Below are positions 1 through 8,596 of a DNA stretch of 64,000 nt, in pieces (positions within the stretch are counted from its first letter, which is position 1; each line of letters begins with the position of its first letter). The notes under the pieces are model-generated. The model was given only the letters and a program-made list of their open reading frames with translations. It did no database searches and was not told the DNA's origin. Origin of the DNA: Microbulbifer sp. YPW16 (GTDB lineage: Bacteria > Pseudomonadota > Gammaproteobacteria > Pseudomonadales > Cellvibrionaceae); NCBI RefSeq assembly GCF_021290385.1, contig NZ_CP089928.1, positions 2,588,501 to 2,652,500 on the forward strand, in the 5' to 3' direction. The position numbers were made by a program, and so were the translations under genes.

Positions 1-2
1 AC

Positions 3-440
3 AAGATCCCGGCCATCTGGCAACCGGTGATGGAGGTGCATGCGCGCCTGTACTATGTGGCTGACGCCATGGGTGTGCTGGACAAGATGCACCAGCCGAT
101 TTTCAATGCCATCAACAACCAGCGCCAGATGTTCGCCAACCGCGATGGCCGCGAGTGGAATCCCGACATGGACGCCATCGAGGAGCTGTTCAATGAGCAC
201 GGCGCCGACGGTGCCAAGGCGGTCAAGCTGATGAACTCCTTCGCCATCAACAGCAAGGTCAAGCAGGGCATGGCCAACCAGCGGGCCTACCAGCTGAGCG
301 GCACCCCGGAAGTTGTGGTCGCGGGCAAGTACCGCATCAGCTCCTCCCTGCCGGGTTTCAAGGGCAAGAGCAATGGCCAGCAGCTGATGCTGGAAGTAGC
401 GGATTACCTGATCGAGAAAGAGCGCGCCAATCGCGGCTGA
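3..440 (+). CDS. dsbA: Thiol:disulfide interchange protein DsbA, C-terminal part (5' end outside window)
   Basis: Periplasmic oxidase that introduces disulfide bonds into exported proteins. The open frame runs in from the left edge, so the signal peptide and the CxxC active site are not visible. What is seen is the helical insert and the C-terminal thioredoxin half, including the cis-proline loop (LSGTPEVVV) that contacts the CxxC motif, and the final helix. The GTG at 27 is an internal codon and not a start, because the same frame continues upstream with DsbA-like residues (KIPAIWQPV). A strong terminator follows at 457-486. The identity is by fold pattern and cis-Pro motif; a DsbA-family paralogue cannot be excluded without the active site. 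Confidence 0.85.
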   Translation, partial: KIPAIWQPVMEVHARLYYVADAMGVLDKMHQPIFNAINNQRQMFANRDGREWNPDMDAIEELFNEHGADGAKAVKLMNSFAINSKVKQGMANQRAYQLSGTPEVVVAGKYRISSSLPGFKGKSNGQQLMLEVADYLIEKERANRG

Positions 441-456
441 TCGAAGACAATCGCTG

Positions 457-486
457 AAAAACCCCGCCAAGTGCGGGGTTTTTTTT
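457..486 (+). terminator. Rho-independent terminator of dsbA
   Basis: GC-rich stem ACCCCGC/GCGGGGT with a 5-nt loop (461-479), preceded by A residues and followed by a run of T. It lies 17 nt after the dsbA stop. Confidence 0.9.
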
Positions 487-787
487 ATGGGTTCCCCCCC
501 GTCCACTCCCTGTCGCCTCCCGCGCCACTCCCCCCAGTTGCCCCACACCCGACCTGTCGGGTGGACTACAGCGAGCACCGCTGGTGGCGGTGAAATGAAT
601 ATTTTTGATGCTTCCCCTGCCACTGTTGGTTTTTACGTCTAGCCTTGAGTGAAAGGGACGTGAAAAAGCGCGCAGATGCACTTTTTCATGCCGGCGGAAC
701 CAACACCAGCGCCGGCCAGGAAAACCGGCAGCTGGCGGACCCGATTGCCCCACTGCCAGACATTGGTCAGCAGTAGTCGAGTTGCGC
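487..787. other. Intergenic stretch without a recognised gene
   Basis: About 300 bases between dsbA and the first secreted-protein gene. The only structure seen is a palindrome at 546-563 (CACCCGAC-CT-GTCGGGTG), which could be an operator half-site pair but has no other support. The AT-richer stretch near 596-640 is the likely promoter region of the following gene. No open frame here looks coding. Confidence 0.4.
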
Positions 788-1279
788 ATGAAGTTGTTGC
801 GTCACCTTTTGCCCGCGAATCCTCTTTCCCACTTCCTTCCAGCCTGCGCGATGACAATGGCGCTGGCGTTCCTCCTGTCCTTCCCGGCCGTCTCATCCGC
901 GGAGGTCTCCCAGCGCGAGTGGGCCGGTAACTGGCTGGTGGTCGGCGAGGGCGATGCCCAGCTGGTCTGGCAGCTGCACGCCGACGGCTCCGGTTATGCC
1001 TACGGTTTCCAGCCCGGCGGGGAGCTCTCCCATGGCTTCGCCATCAGCTGGACACTCCAGGGCGACCGGGTGCGGGTGCGAACCGGTGCGGCGGTACGCT
1101 GCAGTGGCGGTGTGGTGGATGTGGCCTTTACCGGCTGGAGCCCCGTGACCCTAGACTTCGCAGTACTGGATGGACGCCATTGGCGCCAGCATGGCGGCGG
1201 GTTGCTGAGCTTCCAGCGCCGCCTGCAGGACTGGGAGACCCCCACGGCCGGCAACGAGTGCCCCAGGCTGAATAGCTAG
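788..1279 (+). CDS. Secreted protein of unknown function, paralogue 1
   Basis: 163 residues starting with a long signal peptide (basic start, hydrophobic run ending in VSSAE). The mature part opens with a W-x-G-x-W-L-x-x-x-x-G-x-A pattern followed by alternating polar and hydrophobic stretches typical of a small beta-sandwich or barrel. The next gene has the same pattern (WVGDWLISRDGEARHVWSLQADG), so the two are tandem paralogues. Two cysteines (in AVRCSGG and NECPRL) match cysteines in the neighbour and may form a disulfide. ATG at 788 is preferred to the in-frame TTG at 782. I do not recognise a named family; export to the periplasm is inferred from the signal peptide. Confidence 0.6.
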   Translation: MKLLRHLLPANPLSHFLPACAMTMALAFLLSFPAVSSAEVSQREWAGNWLVVGEGDAQLVWQLHADGSGYAYGFQPGGELSHGFAISWTLQGDRVRVRTGAAVRCSGGVVDVAFTGWSPVTLDFAVLDGRHWRQHGGGLLSFQRRLQDWETPTAGNECPRLNS

Positions 1280-1363
1280 GGGCATCCAGCAGGACCGGTG
1301 CGGCAGAGCCCGCCGGTCCCCTCCTCAGGGATGAGTAAAGCGACTGACTGGAGAACAGCTGTA

Positions 1364-2065
1364 ATGCAGCGGCGCTTTATTCCCGCAGTAGCCCTGGCTC
1401 TCTTGGCCGGGTGGACCGTGTCCGGGGTCGCCCGGGCACAGCCGGAATCAGATGAAGCCCCCGACGGGGACGGCTGGGGCTGGGACGTAGAATCCCGGCT
1501 CGAGGCGGACCAGTGGGTGGGCGACTGGCTGATTTCCCGCGACGGCGAGGCGCGCCATGTATGGAGCCTGCAAGCCGATGGCACGGGTCGCTCCTACGCC
1601 TTTGTCCAGCGCAGCAACGGCGATATGCGGTTCGCCTACGGCTACGACATCCAGTGGTATTTCGACCCGTTCACGCAGATGGCCAACATTCGCACCGAGC
1701 GGCGTATCGTCTGCCGTGGTGGCAAGCTGTATCCCTACTTCCTCACCCTCAAATCCTACGAAAGCGATTACGCGGTGCGCGGCAAGTACGCGTGGCAGAC
1801 CACCTGGACCGAGGCCAGTATCGGCGAAAACAACCTGCACAAATCCCTCATCGTGTTTGTTACCCCGCTGTCGGGCTGGCACAACCCGCGGAAGGACGCG
1901 CCCTGCCCGGACTTTCCCAGCATCGAGCTGGAACAGGATATCGACCGGGCACTGGACCGCTGGGCCAGGGATGCGGAGCGGGCCCGGGTGAGTGCCGAGA
2001 GCGCAGAGGATGTCACGCCATCCGCGGACGAGCCGGATATAGAGGGGGAATCATTCAGCAACTGA
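1364..2065 (+). CDS. Secreted protein of unknown function, paralogue 2
   Basis: 233 residues with a clear cleavable signal peptide (MQRRFIPAVALALLAG...ARAQ). The start at ATG 1364 places the signal peptide at the N-terminus; in-frame upstream codons at 1298 (GTG) and 1331 (ATG) would bury it. The mature domain repeats the motif of the preceding gene (WVGDWLISRDGEARHVWSLQADG), with an extra beta-rich stretch rich in Trp and Tyr. A charged tail follows (DIDRALDRWARDAERARVSAESAEDV), which could be a short helix. It lies 84 nt after paralogue 1, so co-transcription is likely. Function unknown. Confidence 0.6.
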   Translation: MQRRFIPAVALALLAGWTVSGVARAQPESDEAPDGDGWGWDVESRLEADQWVGDWLISRDGEARHVWSLQADGTGRSYAFVQRSNGDMRFAYGYDIQWYFDPFTQMANIRTERRIVCRGGKLYPYFLTLKSYESDYAVRGKYAWQTTWTEASIGENNLHKSLIVFVTPLSGWHNPRKDAPCPDFPSIELEQDIDRALDRWARDAERARVSAESAEDVTPSADEPDIEGESFSN

Positions 2066-2121
2066 TGGCCGCCCCAACGATGGCGGCCGCCATACCAACC
2101 AGACCGGGAGTGACTCGATGT

Positions 2122-2532
2122 ATGAACGCCACCATAGGGCTGGAAAAGCTGCTGCGCAGCTGTGAACCGCAGTTGCACGGCAGCGACTGTGTCTTCTGTA
2201 CCCTGAGCGCGGAGCAGCTGCCCCTGCTGGCCGGCCAGTGCCTGTTACTGGTCAGTGAGCGGGACGGCTACAGCGCGATACTGCCGCGGGAACTCGCCGA
2301 GCGCGAGGGTATCCCGGTGGACGCACCCCTGTGCCAGATCACCCTGCGCCAGCGAGGCGGGCCGGTGTTGCCGGGACTGCTGGCTGCCCTTGCCGGTGAG
2401 CTGGACGGTGCGCGCATCAGCGCCCGTATCACCTCGACACCGCGGGGCCATCACCTGTTTGTCCCGCAGGCGCAGGCCCAGGACACACTCATGCTGTTGC
2501 GGGGAATCGGCAACCGGGCACACTACTGTTAG
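2122..2532 (+). CDS. ACT-domain-containing protein
   Basis: 136 residues resembling the small two-lobed ACT-domain proteins of proteobacteria. ACT modules usually bind amino acids or similar small ligands. The N-terminal lobe runs LEKLLRSCEPQL through FCTLSAEQLP and then a beta strand (CLLLVSERDGYSAILP); the second lobe holds ITLRQ, LLAALAGELDGARIS and RGHHLFVP, the usual beta-alpha-beta-beta layout. ATG 2122 is chosen because GGGAG lies 11 nt upstream; a GTG at 2110 is also in frame. It is followed 25 nt later by the DUF4336-like gene. The specific ligand cannot be told. Confidence 0.6.
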   Translation: MNATIGLEKLLRSCEPQLHGSDCVFCTLSAEQLPLLAGQCLLLVSERDGYSAILPRELAEREGIPVDAPLCQITLRQRGGPVLPGLLAALAGELDGARISARITSTPRGHHLFVPQAQAQDTLMLLRGIGNRAHYC

Positions 2533-2557
2533 CGCTTGCCCGGTTCGCCGGCCGGCT

Positions 2558-3292
2558 ATGCAGATTGACTATCCGCTGGTGCAACCCCACGGCGAAATCC
2601 GCCGGCTGTTACCGGATATTTTTTATATTCCCGGGACGGCCCAGCTGGCGCCCGCCACTGCCGTGAATCGCAACATGGCCATTGTCCGTTGCGGCGATGA
2701 GCTGGTGCTGGTCAACCCGGTGCGCCTGCGCCCCGCGCAGGAGGAAAAACTCGAGGACCTGGGCCATATCCGCCATGCGGTGCGCCTGGGCTATTTCCAC
2801 GGCTGTGACGACCTCTACTATCGCGACCGTTTCAACCTGACCTTCTGGTGCCAGCCGCACTCGGACTACTATCCCGCACCCGCCGCAGACGCGCTGGTGG
2901 AGGAGGGTGGCGAGTGCCCGGTGCCGGGTGGGCAGTTCTTCGAGTTTACCCGCGGCCGCCATCCCGAGGCGGCGTTGCTGGTACCGGGCTGTGGCGGCCT
3001 GTTGCTGACCTGCGATGCGCTGCAGTACTGGACATCCTGGTGTGGTTGCAACTGGTGCGGCCGCAACCTGCTTCGACTGGCCGGCTTCCGCCAGGGCATG
3101 CAGGTGGCGCCCACCTGGTGCCGCCGCATGGCGCCCGAGGGCATGGATCCGGTGCGCTGGTTGCGGGCGGATTTCGAACGCCTGCTGGAGCTGCCATTCC
3201 TCCACTTTATTGCCGCCCACGGCGATTTCTGTCCCGATAATGCCCACGAGGAGGTGGCCGCTGCAGTGGACAGGCGGTTTGCCCGGCACTGA
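2558..3292 (+). CDS. DUF4336-like protein (metallo-beta-lactamase-fold relative)
   Basis: 244 residues. The opening (LLPDIFYIPGTAQ..., NMAIVRCGDELVLVNPVRL, HIRHAVRLGYFHGCDDLYY) resembles DUF4336 proteins, which are degenerate relatives of the metallo-beta-lactamase fold. The canonical HxHxDH zinc motif is not seen: the corresponding loop reads YFHGCDDLYYRDRF. Late in the protein, HFIAAHGD resembles the final metal-ligand strand of the fold. A cysteine-rich stretch (TSWCGCNWCGRN) near residue 165 is unusual and might bind metal. No signal peptide is seen. Enzyme activity is unknown. Confidence 0.5.
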   Translation: MQIDYPLVQPHGEIRRLLPDIFYIPGTAQLAPATAVNRNMAIVRCGDELVLVNPVRLRPAQEEKLEDLGHIRHAVRLGYFHGCDDLYYRDRFNLTFWCQPHSDYYPAPAADALVEEGGECPVPGGQFFEFTRGRHPEAALLVPGCGGLLLTCDALQYWTSWCGCNWCGRNLLRLAGFRQGMQVAPTWCRRMAPEGMDPVRWLRADFERLLELPFLHFIAAHGDFCPDNAHEEVAAAVDRRFARH

Positions 3293-3485
3293 CCCCGGCG
3301 ACGAGTCGCCGAATTATTTTCCCGGTATGTGCGTCAATACGCTGCGATGACCCGGAACCGGTTGGCAATACCGCCGGAATGGATCGTGGTAACCTTGCTG
3401 GCGTATAAGAACTCATTCCGCCGGTGCCCGGTGCGCCATGGTTACTGCTGGCGGGCACCTTTCAACGCTGGACAAGAACCTGACG

Positions 3486-5108
3486 ATGAGACTCACCAAC
3501 CTGCTCGGTGCCCTGGCTGTGGGCGCCCTTGCTGCCTGCGCCACCACCCCACCACCGCTGCCGCAGGCGGATGTGGAGCATATCCGCCAACAACTGGAAT
3601 ACCTGGCTGCGGATGAGCTGGCCGGGCGCGAGACCGGCACGCCGGGCTATCGCCAGTCGGCGGAATATGTCGCCGGTCAATTCCGCGCCCTCGGGCTGCA
3701 GCCGGCCGGGGGAGAGGACTTCCTGCAGGAGGTGCCGTTCCGCCGGGCCAGCTGGGACGGCCGCGAGCCGACCCTGGTACTGCAGGGCCGCGACGGCGAC
3801 ATCACTTTCAGGTTCGGTGAGGATTTTGTGGCCTCGCCGCCCACGACCGCCGAGAGAACCGCCATCGCTGCCGGGCTGGTGTTCGTGGGCTTTGGTATCG
3901 ACGCACCGGAGTACGGTATCGATGATTACGCCGGCCTGGATGTGAGCGGCAAGATCGTGGTGATCCTGTCCGGCCGCCCCTCCAGCCTGCCCAGCGAAGT
4001 GGGTGCCCACTACGCGTCTTCCCGCACCAAGCGCCAGACCGCCGCGCGCCACGGCGCCGTGGGTTACATGACCCTCAATACGCCACAGCGGGAAAAGCGC
4101 TCACCCTTCGCCCGTGCGGTAGAGCACCGGGAGGATGCCAGCTTTGACTGGATCGGCGCCGATGATATGCCCGGCAATGCCATTCCCGGCCTGCACCCCG
4201 GCGTCTACCTGGATATGCCCGCTGGCCGCCAGCTGTTTATGGGCGCCGAGCGCAGCCTGGATACCGTATTTACTGAGGTTGCCAATGGCCTGGCGCCGCG
4301 TGGCTTCCCATTGCCCTACCGCGCCTCCCTGACCAGTGGCGCGCGCCACGAGCAGGTTCTCAGTCCCAATGTGGTGGCGGTGCTGCCGGGCAGCGATCCC
4401 GAGCTGAAGGACGAGTATGTGGTGTTTTCCGCGCACCTGGATCACTTGGGCAAAGACGCGGAGGGTCGCGTGGTCAACGGCGCACAGGACAATGCCGCCG
4501 GCATCGCCATCATGCTGGAGACGGCGCGACTGTTTGTCGAATCCGGCCGTGCGCCGCGGCGTTCGCTGATGTTTGTGGCGGTGACCGCCGAGGAAAAAGG
4601 CCTGCTGGGTTCCGACTACTTTGCCCAGCACCCGCCGGTGCCGCCGCGCGCCATGGTGGCGAATATCAACCTTGATATGCCGATGCTGCTGTACCCGTTC
4701 CGGGACATCATCGCCTTCGGCGCCGAGCATTCCTCACTGGGCCAGACCACTGCGCGCGCCGCGGCCCGCGCGGGCCTCAGGCTGAGCCCGGACCCGATGC
4801 CGGAACAGGTGATTTTCGTGCGCAGCGATCATTACAGTTTCGTGCGCCAGGGGGTTCCCGCCATCTACCTGATCACCGGGCGCGAGGCACAGGATCCGGC
4901 AGCCGACGGCACTGCAATGCAGAACCGGTTCCTGCGCGAGCGTTACCACAAGCACACCGATGAGGCCGACGCCCAGGTGGATTACGTGGCCGCGCAGCAG
5001 TTCGCCCGGGTCAATTACGCCATTGCCCGCGAGGTGGCCGACGCGGACCGCAAACCGCGCTGGTACGAGGGGGATTTCTTCGGCGAGTTGTTCGCCCCCG
5101 GGGGTTGA
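3486..5108 (+). CDS. M28-family zinc metallopeptidase, lipoprotein
   Basis: 540 residues. A lipoprotein signal peptide ends in the lipobox LAAC, so the enzyme is probably membrane-anchored in the cell envelope. A protease-associated-type insert occupies about residues 120-300 (VFVGFGIDAPEYGIDDYAGLDVSGKIVVIL). The M28 catalytic core shows HLDHLG (first zinc His and following residues), NGAQDNAAG (bridging Asp), TAEEKGLLGS (catalytic Glu pair), NLDM and a late YHKHTDEAD His. The family contains aminopeptidases of the PaqI/Aap type; substrate is not predictable. ATG 3486 is chosen because the signal peptide starts there; an upstream in-frame codon at 3438 only adds a non-signal stretch. Confidence 0.85.
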   Translation: MRLTNLLGALAVGALAACATTPPPLPQADVEHIRQQLEYLAADELAGRETGTPGYRQSAEYVAGQFRALGLQPAGGEDFLQEVPFRRASWDGREPTLVLQGRDGDITFRFGEDFVASPPTTAERTAIAAGLVFVGFGIDAPEYGIDDYAGLDVSGKIVVILSGRPSSLPSEVGAHYASSRTKRQTAARHGAVGYMTLNTPQREKRSPFARAVEHREDASFDWIGADDMPGNAIPGLHPGVYLDMPAGRQLFMGAERSLDTVFTEVANGLAPRGFPLPYRASLTSGARHEQVLSPNVVAVLPGSDPELKDEYVVFSAHLDHLGKDAEGRVVNGAQDNAAGIAIMLETARLFVESGRAPRRSLMFVAVTAEEKGLLGSDYFAQHPPVPPRAMVANINLDMPMLLYPFRDIIAFGAEHSSLGQTTARAAARAGLRLSPDPMPEQVIFVRSDHYSFVRQGVPAIYLITGREAQDPAADGTAMQNRFLRERYHKHTDEADAQVDYVAAQQFARVNYAIAREVADADRKPRWYEGDFFGELFAPGG

Positions 5109-5121
5109 ACCACGCTGCAGA

Positions 5122-6234
5122 TCAACTGCGCACTACCACCGCGGTGCGCAGTCGCTCCCTTCCAAACACGGACATGCGGGCAAAATCCTCGCGGGCAATG
5201 GGCAGGTAACTGCTATCCAGCTGGTCCCAGAGCTCATCACAGTCGGGATCGTGCACGTACAGGCACTGTTCATCCATACCCACCAGCGTTACCCAGTGGG
5301 GCACCTTTTTGCCGTCGAGCCGATAGGTGCTGACCAGCATTAACACCAGTGCACCTGCTTCCAGCCACTGCTGCAGCTGGTCCTGGGTGAATTCCTCCGG
5401 TACCACCTGCATGCCGGCGGCAGTCGCTGCCGCGCGGAAATCCGCATCCACCTGGCTGATCACTTTCTTTTTCCCGGGCGCTCGCACACTGTCGATAAAC
5501 AGCGGACCCTCCCGATTCAGGTACACAGAGGCGTCGAAGCCCCGCGCGCGCAGTGCCAGCCCCAGGCCCACCGGGTGGCAGCCACCGTGGCCGGAGGTCA
5601 TGAAAATGGTGGTGGCCTCCCGCCACAGGGCCAGTTCCTCGCTGACAGAGGGGTCATAGCTGCTGTCCAGGGCTGCCATGGCCATCATGGCGGCAGCCGG
5701 GCCACAGGTGAAATCCGTCGTCTGCCGGTACCAGGGCACTGCCAGCCGATGCAGGTTTTCCGGATGGTAGTGGATGCGTTTCTGCATGCGCAGGGCATGG
5801 CTGTCATCCTGGTAATAGTTGCGGTAGCGGCCGAAGGCGCGGTAACCCAGTGCCTGGTACAGCGCGATCGCGGCCTGGTTATGTTCGGCAACTTCCAGGC
5901 GCATGAAAAAGCGACCACTGTCACTGGCAGCCTTTTCCACCGCTGATACCAGGTGGCTGCCAATACCCTGGCCGCGGGCGCTACTGGCTACTGCCAGCGA
6001 ATAGAGCCGTGCCAGCCGGGTACCGCGACGCAAAATGACCAGCGCGTAGCCGAGCAGAGACGTGTCCCGTTCCGCCAGCAGGAACACACAATTGTCGGCC
6101 ATTACCCAGTGACGCAGGCGTCGCCGGCTGAGTCGGTCGCGGGCAAAGGCGGCCTGCTCGAGGTCGTGCAGGGCCGCCACGTCGGCGGGCATCGCGGGCC
6201 GGATGACAAGGCCGGTTTTTTCCGGGGCGGGCAT
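5122..6234 (-). CDS. GNAT acetyltransferase fused to peptidase C39-like domain
   Basis: About 370 residues. Residues 1-160 are a RimI-like GNAT fold: VIRPAMPADVAALHDLE, LYSLAVASSARGQGIGSHL (acetyl-CoA-binding R/Q-G-x-G) and NQAAIALYQALGYRAFG. After a short linker, the C-terminal 200 residues form a papain-like C39 domain with the active-site TTDFTCGPAAAMMAM (Gln/Cys loop) and PHWVTLVGMDEQCLYVHDPD (catalytic His, then Asp). ATG 6234 is preferred to a TTG at 6252. It is divergent from the RimK-like ligase at 6430. Such GNAT-peptidase and RLAN-ATP-grasp pairs have been described by comparative genomics (Iyer and Aravind, amidoligase survey) as likely peptide-modification systems; the substrate is unknown. 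Confidence 0.85.
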   Translation of the reverse strand: MPAPEKTGLVIRPAMPADVAALHDLEQAAFARDRLSRRRLRHWVMADNCVFLLAERDTSLLGYALVILRRGTRLARLYSLAVASSARGQGIGSHLVSAVEKAASDSGRFFMRLEVAEHNQAAIALYQALGYRAFGRYRNYYQDDSHALRMQKRIHYHPENLHRLAVPWYRQTTDFTCGPAAAMMAMAALDSSYDPSVSEELALWREATTIFMTSGHGGCHPVGLGLALRARGFDASVYLNREGPLFIDSVRAPGKKKVISQVDADFRAAATAAGMQVVPEEFTQDQLQQWLEAGALVLMLVSTYRLDGKKVPHWVTLVGMDEQCLYVHDPDCDELWDQLDSSYLPIAREDFARMSVFGRERLRTAVVVRS

Positions 6235-6429
6235 AGGGGGGCCTGTCGGCAAGAAGCCGTCAATACCGCGACATTGCGGCTGCGCAACAGTAGCAGAAGC
6301 GTCCCGGAAGGGAAGATTCCCCGGTGAAAAAACGCATAAAAAAACCTGTAGGCCGAACTCCGGTTTTCCTCTATCTTTCGCCTGCTGTCCGGCGTCCGCC
6401 GGACCCGATCCTGCGAGGCTTTCCTGCCG

Positions 6430-7929
6430 ATGTCCCGGGTACTTATTGTTATCGACCAGCCCAGTGACTGGGCCCCCTATTATCCCAGCGAGCGCGTCAT
6501 CACTTTTGCCGATTACCTGGCACTAGCTTCCCCCCAGCAGCGGGTTCGGGTGATTAACCTGTGTGGTGACTACCAATACCGCAGTGAGGGCTATTACTGC
6601 TCCCTGCTGGCGGAGGCGCGCAGCCACCACGTGCTGCCCAGCGTGCGCAGTCTCAATGACCTGGCGCTGCCGCAACTCTACAAGCTCCAGCTGGGTAGCA
6701 TCCTGCCGGCGCTGGGCAAGTTGCCGGCACCGGCCGACGGCAGCAGCGAACTGCGGGTCAAGTCGTATTTCGGGCGCTGCCCCGAGCCGGTGTTGCAGCC
6801 GCTGGCACGGTTGCTGTTCGATCGTTTTCCCTGTCCGGTGCTGGAAATCCACCTGGTCCGCAACCAGTCCTGGGAAATTGCCGACCTGCACGTCTGTTCC
6901 CACCGCGACCTGGACGATGCAGAGGAGACGCTTTTTGCCGAGGCACTGGACGGTTTCAGCAACCAGGTGTGGCGGCCGCGGAAAAAGAGTGAAAGCAGCC
7001 GTTACGACCTCGCCATCCTGGTCAACCCGGAGGAATCACTGCCGCCGTCGGATAGCGTTGCCCTGAAGAAATTTGCCAGCGCCGGTCGCGAGCTGGGTTT
7101 TGCCGTGGAGATGATTACACCGGCGGACTACATGCGCCTGCCGGAATTCGATGCGCTATTTATCCGCGAGACCACGGCCATCGACCATCACACCTACCGC
7201 TTCGCCAAGCGGGCCGAAGCTGAGGGCCTGGTGGTACTCGACGATCCCACCAGCATCCTGCGCTGCACCAACAAAATCTACCTGGCGGACCTGTTCCGCA
7301 CCCACAGGGTGCCGGCTCCCCGCACCGCTATCCTGCGCCGGGGCGACGAGGCCGGGTTAATGGCGGCAGTGCAGGAGCTGGGCCTGCCGATGGTGATCAA
7401 GATCCCGGATGGTTCTTTTTCCCGCGGCGTGGTCAAGGTAAAGAGCGAGGAGGAGCTGCGCGACCGGCTGGGTGAGTTGTTTGCCGAGTCCAGCCTGCTG
7501 CTGGCACAGGAGTTCCTGTACACGGAGTTTGACTGGCGTATCGGCGTTCTCAATAACCGGCCGCTGTATGCGTGTCGCTACTATATGGCCAAGAACCACT
7601 GGCAGATCTACAACCACGGCGACAAGAAAAACAGCAGTGGCGGCTTCGCCACCCTGCCGACCTTCGAGGTCCCGAAAGCGGTGCTGCAGGCCGCGCTCCG
7701 GGCCACCCGCCCGATCGGTAATGGTTTTTACGGCGTCGATGTAAAGGAGTCCGCAGGCAAGGGCTATGTGATCGAGGTCAATGACAATCCCTCGATCGAC
7801 AGTGGCGTGGAGGACAAGTACCTGGGCAGGGAGTTGTATCGCCAGATCCTGTCGGAGTTTATCCGGCGACTGGAGGCGCGCCGCGTCGGCAGACAGGAAG
7901 CCCGGGCCGGACAGGGGATGCCGCTGTAA
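6430..7929 (+). CDS. RimK-family ATP-grasp ligase with RLAN-type N-terminal domain
   Basis: 499 residues. The N-terminal half (VLIVIDQPSDWAPYYPSE, VINLCGDYQYRSEGYYCSLLAEAR) is the RimK-like ATP-grasp N-terminal (RLAN) domain. The C-terminal ATP-grasp domain begins with LVVLDDPTSILRCTNKIY, and shows the nucleotide-binding VIKIPDGSFSRGVVKV, QEFLYTEFDWRIGVLN, and the metal-binding YVIEVNDNPSIDSGVEDK. Enzymes of this type form amide bonds between an amino acid and a carboxylate, as RimK adds glutamates to ribosomal protein S6. The substrate here is unknown and the function is inferred from the fold. It shares a short intergenic region with the divergent GNAT-C39 gene, suggesting joint regulation. 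Confidence 0.85.
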   Translation: MSRVLIVIDQPSDWAPYYPSERVITFADYLALASPQQRVRVINLCGDYQYRSEGYYCSLLAEARSHHVLPSVRSLNDLALPQLYKLQLGSILPALGKLPAPADGSSELRVKSYFGRCPEPVLQPLARLLFDRFPCPVLEIHLVRNQSWEIADLHVCSHRDLDDAEETLFAEALDGFSNQVWRPRKKSESSRYDLAILVNPEESLPPSDSVALKKFASAGRELGFAVEMITPADYMRLPEFDALFIRETTAIDHHTYRFAKRAEAEGLVVLDDPTSILRCTNKIYLADLFRTHRVPAPRTAILRRGDEAGLMAAVQELGLPMVIKIPDGSFSRGVVKVKSEEELRDRLGELFAESSLLLAQEFLYTEFDWRIGVLNNRPLYACRYYMAKNHWQIYNHGDKKNSSGGFATLPTFEVPKAVLQAALRATRPIGNGFYGVDVKESAGKGYVIEVNDNPSIDSGVEDKYLGRELYRQILSEFIRRLEARRVGRQEARAGQGMPL

Positions 7930-8031
7930 TAAGCTGTAATCCTGTACCAATGAAGCCCATGTTAATCTCCGTGCCGGCTGGCGCTTGTATCAACCAGCCG
8001 ACCGATAAAAAAATACGCTAAAGGACGAAAC

Positions 8032-8526
8032 ATGATTAAGAAAATTGCCTTGGGGGCCTCAATCGCTGCACTGACCCTGGCTACTGGCTGTGCCAGCATT
8101 CTCAGCGACAGCAAATACCCGGTAACCATCAGCAGCACGCCCACCGGTGCCAACTTCTCTGTGATCAATGAGGCGGGCCTCGATGTGCATTCCGGTGTAA
8201 CCCCGGACACCATCACGCTGGACGCTTCTGACGGTTTCTTCTCGTCCGCCAACTACACCGTCAGGTACCAGATGGCCGGTTACAATGAGCAGACCTTCCA
8301 GATCAAGGCTGGCATGGACGGCTGGTATATCGGCAACATCCTGCTGGGCGGCCTGATCGGCATGCTGATCGTGGATCCGGCCACCGGTGCCATGTGGAAG
8401 CTGCCGGAAACGGCCAATGCCACCCTGCAGCCGCAGACTGCCGCTGCCTCCTCCGAGGACCTGACCATTGCCTCTATCGACCAGGTGCCGGAAGAACTGA
8501 AATCCCAGCTGGTACGGGTGAAGTAA
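8032..8526 (+). CDS. Small outer-envelope lipoprotein of unknown function
   Basis: 164 residues. Signal peptide MIKKIALGASIAALTLATGC ends in the lipobox LATGC. The mature part starts with a PEGA-like pattern (VTISSTPTGANFSVINEAGLDVHSGVTPDTITLDASDGFF), usual in envelope proteins that bind or extend from peptidoglycan. A glycine-rich hydrophobic stretch follows (WYIGNILLGGLIGMLIVDPATGAMWKL), which may be a membrane-associated segment. A good ribosome site (AAGGACGAAAC) precedes the ATG. It is followed by its own terminator at 8563-8588. Confidence 0.7.
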   Translation: MIKKIALGASIAALTLATGCASILSDSKYPVTISSTPTGANFSVINEAGLDVHSGVTPDTITLDASDGFFSSANYTVRYQMAGYNEQTFQIKAGMDGWYIGNILLGGLIGMLIVDPATGAMWKLPETANATLQPQTAAASSEDLTIASIDQVPEELKSQLVRVK

Positions 8527-8562
8527 TCCCGTTACTGCCCGCAGGGGTGGGAACAGTTAGCG

Positions 8563-8588
8563 AAGCCACCCTCCGGGTGGCTTTTTTA
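8563..8588 (+). terminator. Rho-independent terminator
   Basis: Stem GCCACC(C)/(G)GGTGGC with loop, followed by a T run (CTTTTTTATT). It lies 37 nt past the small lipoprotein stop, and 9 nt before the end of the convergent LysR gene. Confidence 0.85.
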
Positions 8589-8596
8589 TTGGCGGG

